DNA of 64,000 nucleotides from Romeriopsis sp046049545. GTDB taxonomy: Bacteria > Cyanobacteriota > Cyanobacteriia > Leptolyngbyales > Leptolyngbyaceae. The notes beneath the pieces are model-generated. The model worked only from the letters and a program-made list of their open reading frames with translations. It searched no databases and was not told where the DNA came from. The translations under genes and the position numbers were made by a program. The stretch is taken from the NCBI GenBank assembly GCA_046049545.1, contig JBJORF010000001.1, positions 1-64,000 on the forward strand, in the 5' to 3' direction. Below are positions 59,717-64,000 of the stretch, in pieces. Every line of letters begins with the position of its first letter. The stretch's first letter is position 1.

Positions 59717-60727
59717 ATGATGATGCGCTGGATTCAGGTTCAAGGTTGGTTAGTGCTGGGCTGTGGTGCGGCGTTACTGCTGGGAGCGATGCCAGTAATG
59801 GCGCAGCGATCGCAGGACTATACGCCGATTCAATGGATTTCGATCTTGAATGGGTTGGGCTATCCGGTGGCGCTGACGGATGCGATCGACGCGCCCAATG
59901 TCAGCCAAGCAATCCGTGATTTTCAATTACAAAATAATCTACCCGTTACGGGGACACCGACAACTGCCAGCCAGGATGTCGCTGCTGTCTTGATCCGTGA
60001 ACTGCAACAAAACCTCAACCGATCGCTGAATCCGGCGGTGCCCCTGCCCGGTAGCCAATATTACGGCACTCAAACAGAAACCTTGGTGAAGCAATTTCAA
60101 GCGCGTAATCGCCTGCCCGTAACGGGGATCGCGACCCTAGAAACGCGCCGTCGCTTGCAGCAAGAATTGCAATCCCAGCCAACTGCACCAATGACTCCAG
60201 GAGCGGGTTCATCTGTGATGCCACCAGTTGTGCCTGTGGGGACTCCAGGTGGTGGGCCGTCGCTATTGCCGCCGATCGTTGCCCCGCGTCCAGCCCCGGC
60301 ACCCGTGATTGCGCCAGTATTACCCGTGATGCCGCCAAGCACCACGGCGAAATTTGGTTCGATTTATACCGAGCCCGAAATGCGGCGGATTCTCCAAGGG
60401 ATTGGCTATGATATTCACCCTCAGAAGTTTCTGTCGGATAGTTCGGCGGTGGTGGCGATCCAAGATTTTCAAATCCGGTATGGCTTGGCAATTACTGGAA
60501 CTGCTGATCAGCTAACCCAGGAAATGGCCCGAAAAATTCTACGGGTGTTGCAGTACAACTTGCGAATTGTGAGCGATCGCCGATTGACTCTGACCGAATA
60601 TTATGACGCGGCGACGGAGCAGGCGGTCCGGAATTTCCAACGCCGTCAGCAGTTGCGCGTGGATGGGTTGGCGACGGTGTCGGTGCGGCAAGCGATCGAC
60701 ACGGAAGCCCGCAAGTTATTGCGTTAG
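59717..60727 (+). CDS. Exported peptidoglycan-binding-domain protein
   Basis: This 336-residue protein has a signal peptide (MRWIQVQGWLVLGCGAALLL, cleavage near VMA–QRS) and three PG_binding_1-like units: residues ~40–95 (QAIRDFQLQNNLPVTG), ~105–155 (VKQFQARNRLPVTGIATLET) and ~215–335 (VRNFQRRQQLRVDGLATVSV). A Pro/Val-rich linker (residues 160–215) joins the second and third. The units likely bind peptidoglycan or related glycans. Three consecutive ATGs begin the gene at 59717, so the exact start is uncertain. No catalytic domain is seen. Confidence 0.87.
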   Translation: MMMRWIQVQGWLVLGCGAALLLGAMPVMAQRSQDYTPIQWISILNGLGYPVALTDAIDAPNVSQAIRDFQLQNNLPVTGTPTTASQDVAAVLIRELQQNLNRSLNPAVPLPGSQYYGTQTETLVKQFQARNRLPVTGIATLETRRRLQQELQSQPTAPMTPGAGSSVMPPVVPVGTPGGGPSLLPPIVAPRPAPAPVIAPVLPVMPPSTTAKFGSIYTEPEMRRILQGIGYDIHPQKFLSDSSAVVAIQDFQIRYGLAITGTADQLTQEMARKILRVLQYNLRIVSDRRLTLTEYYDAATEQAVRNFQRRQQLRVDGLATVSVRQAIDTEARKLLR

Positions 60728-60746
60728 TTACCTTGGAATTGGGCGT

Positions 60747-61166
60747 TTAGCTGGATGAACGGAGGTAGGGCTGGAAAACTCTGGATAATTCCGGCCCGAG
60801 AGACTTGGGTAATCGGGTTCGTCGATCCGTAAATACCCACCGCTGGGTGGCTTCGGCGACTGCGGCTTGGTGATCGGTGCTGAAGCGGATCTGCAATTCC
60901 ATTAAAGCGGCATCGATCTGAGTAATCCAAATTTCTGCCTGGACGCGATCGCCTAGGCTCAAAGGCTGGTCATATTGGATTTGACTTTGGGCTAGAAGTG
61001 GTAACCAGTTATCGATCGCGAGTTGATAGCGCGGCAAAGCCACAGCATCGAGCAATTTGAGCCAAGCGATTTCGAGCCATTGATGGTATGCGATCGGGCT
61101 GACAAACCCGGTGAAGTCAACGTCATAGGTATAGATTTCGAGATCAAAGGTAATGGTATTCACCAT
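60747..61166 (-). CDS. Hotdog-fold thioesterase
   Basis: This 139-residue 4HBT-like thioesterase has FDLEIYTYDVDFTGFVSPIAYHQWLEIAWLKLL at the start, where family members have a D-x(3)-H(V)N pattern around the active Asp; here DVDFTGF keeps the Asp. SQIQYDQPLSLGDRVQAEIWI and EATQRWVFTDRRTRLPKSLG are the other conserved strands. The group includes the DHNA-CoA thioesterase of phylloquinone synthesis, but the assignment to a substrate is not possible. Divergent from the second TetR gene. Confidence 0.78.
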   Translation of the reverse strand: MVNTITFDLEIYTYDVDFTGFVSPIAYHQWLEIAWLKLLDAVALPRYQLAIDNWLPLLAQSQIQYDQPLSLGDRVQAEIWITQIDAALMELQIRFSTDHQAAVAEATQRWVFTDRRTRLPKSLGPELSRVFQPYLRSSS

Positions 61167-61297
61167 AAGGCTATAGGTTCAAGGGAACGATAAGGAAGTG
61201 GAAGGCAGAGACCTCCGTGACTCAGGCGCGGGTCGCCTAGGCGTGGGTGACCTATGCGAATAACCGTCTATGTGGATGGTGGTCTATGTGAATAATG

Positions 61298-61313
61298 GTC
61301 ACTGCATAGTGAC
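61298..61313. promoter_or_regulatory. Inverted repeat upstream of the second TetR gene
   Basis: gtcact-gcat-agtgac is a perfect 6-bp inverted repeat 31 nt before the TetR ATG, where an autoregulatory operator would lie. Just upstream, gtctatgtg(g/a)at(g/a)atg is repeated at 61266 and 61282 (16 bp apart). A 15-nt unit of this kind may be either the operator or a simple duplication. Confidence 0.45.
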
Positions 61314-61343
61314 TATTTGGAGAAGAACCGATATGATCAGCCC

Positions 61344-61946
61344 ATGCCAAGAGATCGAGAAGAAACCAAAACCAAAATTCTGCAAGCCGTAGGACACCTG
61401 TTAGCGACATCGGGTTTTCAAGGTGTGGGCATCAATGCGATCGCGCGGGAAGCGGGGGTGGATAAGGTTTTGATCTATCGCTACTTTAAAGATATTCCGA
61501 CATTACTCAAAACCTTTGCACAGTCGAGTGAGTACGTTGGATCGGTCGATCGATTGCTGGCGGAGGTGCCGATGGAGCAGATGCGCGATTGGCGTAGTGC
61601 CTTGGTGCTGTTGATAATGGCCTATGCTAAGTTGCTGCGCCAAAATCTACTTTCCCAAGAAATTTTCCGCTGGGAATTGACCGAACAAAATCAGCTAACG
61701 GCCTCCCTCGCAGAAGTTCGCGAAACCCTGATTCAAGAAGGACTGGCCTGGATTCGGACAAAATATCCAGAGTCGGCGCAGCAGGACTTGGAGTCGATGA
61801 GTGTGATTTTATTGTCGAGTGTGACTTATTTAGTGCTGCGGGCGCGATCGCGGCAGACATTTCTGAATATTGATTTTGCTTCGGCGGAAGGTGCAGCTCA
61901 AATTCAGGCAATGATGCAGCAATTCCTGGCGGTGGTTCCGGATTAA
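61344..61946 (+). CDS. TetR/AcrR family transcriptional regulator
   Basis: The 200-residue regulator has an N-terminal helix-turn-helix (ILQAVGHLLATSGFQGVGINAIAREAGVDKVLIYRYFKDIPTLL) and a helical C-terminal domain. ATG 61344 begins MPRDREETKTKIL; a TTG nine codons earlier would be in frame but unlikely. It is divergent from the thioesterase gene and shares the 177-nt gap containing the inverted repeat, so it may regulate itself and that gene. Confidence 0.9.
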   Translation: MPRDREETKTKILQAVGHLLATSGFQGVGINAIAREAGVDKVLIYRYFKDIPTLLKTFAQSSEYVGSVDRLLAEVPMEQMRDWRSALVLLIMAYAKLLRQNLLSQEIFRWELTEQNQLTASLAEVRETLIQEGLAWIRTKYPESAQQDLESMSVILLSSVTYLVLRARSRQTFLNIDFASAEGAAQIQAMMQQFLAVVPD

Positions 61947-62265
61947 TCGCGATGTGCCGGTCAAGTAACTCATTTGCTGCAATTCCGTAAAATTTTTGGC
62001 GAGTTGGGAGGAAGGTTGCAAAACTGTCACAAGTCTCGATCGCGCAAATCAGCATCTTCTACTAAGCTGGAGTATGGAACTCAGATGGTACAGAATCAGA
62101 CGGCACAGACCTAGACGGTACAGACCTAGACGGTACAGACCTAGACAATAATACTTCCGATCATAATTGCTCAGACAGTAAGCCAAACAGTCACTCCTTC
62201 AAGATTGATGATCCTTCGGTGCATTTTGAATTGGATCTTTGTTATTCGGCCTATTGGGATTTTGT
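61947..62265. other. Intergenic region with a 15-bp tandem array
   Basis: About 320 nt. cggcacagacctaga is repeated three times (62101–62145; copies 2 and 3 have cggtac). Otherwise no gene, promoter or RNA is clear. The downstream GNAT-like gene's promoter must lie near 62150–62260. Confidence 0.5.
62101..62145. repeat. Tandem repeat, 15 bp x 3
   Basis: cgg(c/t)acagacctaga occurs three times head to tail in the leader of the GNAT-like gene. Only the first copy has c at position 4. Confidence 0.95.
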
Positions 62266-62994
62266 ATGATGAAAGCGCAATTGTTGAATGTAACAGAATT
62301 AACCTCGGAAGATATGGATGCAATGTATCAGCTACTTGATACTCACTTTTCAGGTGTTTCATCCGAAGTATTTGTGGCGGATTTGCTTGAAAAGCATTGG
62401 GTGCTGTTGCTGCTAGATGAGATAACAGGCCGATTGCAAGGTTTCACGACTATGCGTGTGGATCAATTTGATTTGAATGGGGAGTCGGTGTATGTGGTTT
62501 CATCGGGGGATACGATCGTTGATCCTGATGCTTGGGGCAGTTCTTCATTGCCAAAAGCCTGGGTGACGGCAATTCAGCAGATTCGGCAGGATTATCCCCA
62601 GGAACGATTTTATTGGTTACTGATTTGTTCGGGTTATCGTACCTATCGGTTTCTGCCGGTGTTCGCCCAACAGTTTTATCCGCGCTACGATCGGCCCACG
62701 CCGTCACACCATGCGGCGATGATGCAGCAATTTGCCGCGAAGCGTTATCAGCATTTCTATGATGTGACGACAGGGATTGTGCAATTTCCCCATCCCCAGC
62801 GATTACGCGATCGCCTTAAGGGCATTCCTGATGGTCGGTTGAGTGACCCACATATTGCCTTTTTTGAGCAGATTAATCCGGGGTACGATCGAGGCGATGA
62901 ACTGGTTTGTTTGACTGAAATTTGTGAGTCAAATTTAACCGCAGCGGGACGACGAATTTGGATGACTCATCAGCGTGCGTTAGTTGAGGTTTAG
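62266..62994 (+). CDS. Hypothetical protein, possibly GNAT-like acyltransferase
   Basis: This 242-residue soluble protein starts MMKAQLLNVTELTSEDMDAM. The part LLLDEITGRLQGFTTMRVDQ followed by VYVVSSGDTIVDPDAWGSSSLPKAW, VTAIQQIR and WLLICSGYRTYRFLPVF resembles a GNAT acetyltransferase (strands beta4–beta5, a P-loop-like GSSS and a helix). The last ~90 residues (HAAMMQQFAAKRYQHFYD, FFEQINPGYDRGDELVCLTE) are not assigned. Start: two consecutive ATGs, 62266 and 62269. The Rieske oxygenase gene begins 4 nt after its stop, which implies an operon. Confidence 0.65.
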   Translation: MMKAQLLNVTELTSEDMDAMYQLLDTHFSGVSSEVFVADLLEKHWVLLLLDEITGRLQGFTTMRVDQFDLNGESVYVVSSGDTIVDPDAWGSSSLPKAWVTAIQQIRQDYPQERFYWLLICSGYRTYRFLPVFAQQFYPRYDRPTPSHHAAMMQQFAAKRYQHFYDVTTGIVQFPHPQRLRDRLKGIPDGRLSDPHIAFFEQINPGYDRGDELVCLTEICESNLTAAGRRIWMTHQRALVEV

Positions 62995-62997
62995 GTT

Positions 62998-64000
62998 ATG
63001 ACGATGACTTCCGGTCGATCGAAGACCACCACAAACTCACAAGAAAATGCGGAGGCGTTGAAATCAGTTCATCAATCCCAGATGTTTAACCATCCCAGTT
63101 ATTTTATCCCCGGCTGGTACTGGGTTTTGCCTGCGGCACAGTTGAAATGCAATCAAGTTAAGGCGGTCAGGGTTTTGGGCCGGGAGCTGGTGGTGTATCG
63201 ATCGGCGAGCGGTAGGGTATCGATCGTTGATGCCTACTGTCCGCATATGGGTGCCCATTTAGCCGAAGGCTGTGTCAGTGGTGAGGGCTTGAAGTGTTTC
63301 TTTCACGGTTGGGAATTTGATGTCGATGGTGATTGTCGCCATGTACCGAATTTGAATCATGGATTGCCAGTGAATATTAAAACTTGGCCCATTGTGGAGC
63401 ATTATGGATTAATTTGGGTGTGGACAGGGGAGGAGCCGGAACAGCCACCGCCGTTTGTGCCGGAGTTGGAAAATATCGACTGTGACGTGGCTCTAGGCAA
63501 AGCATTTGATTACAACTGTCATCCAAATGTGCTGATGATTAATGCGATCGATGCCCACCATTTTAATACGGTGCATCATTTCCCGATCGATATTGTGTTT
63601 CGCAAGGAGATGCTCAACGATCGAGCGATTATGTTTAGCAATACAACTAAGGGCGGCAAGGATTCCTGGCTTGTTCGATTAATTCAACCATTTTACGAAA
63701 ATGAAGGCACCTACAGCATGTGCTATTGGTATGGCAGCACAGGGACGGTGACTTTGGGGCCGGATTTTCTGCATTTTTATATTATGTTTGCGTTGCGGTT
63801 GACTGATGATGGTAAGACTGAAGGTCAAACGGTGTTGGTGACGCGGAAGCGATCGGGGATTTTAGGCTGGCTTTTGAATCGGGTGATTTTATGGATTACG
63901 AAATTAGTTGGGAGTTATTTTGCGAAGGGCGATCGGAAGTTATTCCAAACCATTAAGTTTGATTTGAAAACACCGCTGAAGGCTGATCAGTCGATCGTGC
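62998..64000 (+). CDS. Rieske [2Fe-2S] oxygenase, partial at right edge
   Basis: An ATG at 62998 opens a frame with no stop up to the window end (334 codons so far). The start region is short and variable (MTMTSGRSKTTTNSQENAEA), then a Rieske domain: CPHMGAH at Cys81/His83 and CFFHGW at Cys100/His103, with GWYWVLPAAQLKCNQVKAVR before it. The mononuclear iron site is likely NAIDAHHFNTVHHF (D/H/H). This is the ring-hydroxylating-oxygenase alpha-subunit family; substrate unknown. It is 4 nt downstream of the GNAT-like gene. The true length and C-terminus are beyond the window. Confidence 0.82.
   Translation, partial: MTMTSGRSKTTTNSQENAEALKSVHQSQMFNHPSYFIPGWYWVLPAAQLKCNQVKAVRVLGRELVVYRSASGRVSIVDAYCPHMGAHLAEGCVSGEGLKCFFHGWEFDVDGDCRHVPNLNHGLPVNIKTWPIVEHYGLIWVWTGEEPEQPPPFVPELENIDCDVALGKAFDYNCHPNVLMINAIDAHHFNTVHHFPIDIVFRKEMLNDRAIMFSNTTKGGKDSWLVRLIQPFYENEGTYSMCYWYGSTGTVTLGPDFLHFYIMFALRLTDDGKTEGQTVLVTRKRSGILGWLLNRVILWITKLVGSYFAKGDRKLFQTIKFDLKTPLKADQSIV

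Overview
The window is cyanobacterial chromosome. It carries photosystem genes in a typical cyanobacterial setting (rubA–ycf48–psbEFLJ, psaM), a Ycf37-like TPR protein, a cyAbrB regulator, an SLH/OprB-type iron-uptake porin and a GlcD-type glycolate oxidoreductase. The HIP1-like octamer GCGATCGC and its core CGATCG occur throughout. Nothing here fixes the genus. No rRNA, tRNA, CRISPR array, transposase or prophage gene was recognised.

Layout. 1–4.6 kb: a truncated caspase-like gene beside an intact Pepco-domain gene, two Uma2-family genes, an RluA-type pseudouridine synthase and an ABC exporter ATPase. 4.7–6.9 kb: ispH, crcB and a TspO-like gene. 7.3–13.3 kb: a PEP-CTERM protein, mltA, a conserved small protein, a possible TIR/NDT-like protein, a TPR–AAA+ ATPase and a membrane coiled-coil protein. 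13.7–19 kb: psaM, terC, a palindromic repeat block, ndk, a DUF92 (VTE6-like) kinase, a PD-(D/E)XK-like protein, exonuclease III and a CbiO-like ATPase. 19.2–22.2 kb: a di-haem MauG-type peroxidase 4 nt upstream of a membrane histidine kinase. 22.2–23.1 kb: a gene-poor, apparently structured leader or small-RNA region before the porin. 24.9–27.3 kb: psbJ, psbL, psbF, psbE, ycf48 and rubA on the minus strand. 27.5–29.6 kb: rpmI, rplT, a solute-binding protein and the Ycf37-like protein. 29.7–33.2 kb: a divergent pair, FecR-domain protein and beta-barrel-like protein. 33.3–39.7 kb: pgsA, a polyprenyl-phosphate sugar transferase, a Crp/Fnr regulator, a pentapeptide/TPR protein, a Trp-rich protein and two more Uma2 genes. 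39.8–48 kb: glcD, a class V aminotransferase, trpS and a 1280-residue carbamoyltransferase–methyltransferase fusion. 48–54.6 kb: CYTH and MOSC genes, two ABC-2 permeases that probably partner the ATPase at 3.5 kb, and a complete Gld-like ABC module (ATPase, permease, GldG-like protein). 54.7–64 kb: a TetR regulator, Xaa-Pro aminopeptidase, cyAbrB, HtrA protease, peptide deformylase, a peptidoglycan-binding protein, a thioesterase, a second TetR regulator, a GNAT-like protein and a Rieske oxygenase cut by the window edge.

Most of the window is housekeeping and photosynthesis. The less ordinary items are the carbamoyltransferase–methyltransferase fusion, the structured region upstream of the porin, the TIR-like protein, the caspase fragment beside a Pepco gene, a terminator-like hairpin inside the signal-peptide codons of the gene after rplT, and a recurring pattern of short tandem duplications (14, 15 or 18 bp units) between genes and, in frame, inside genes.
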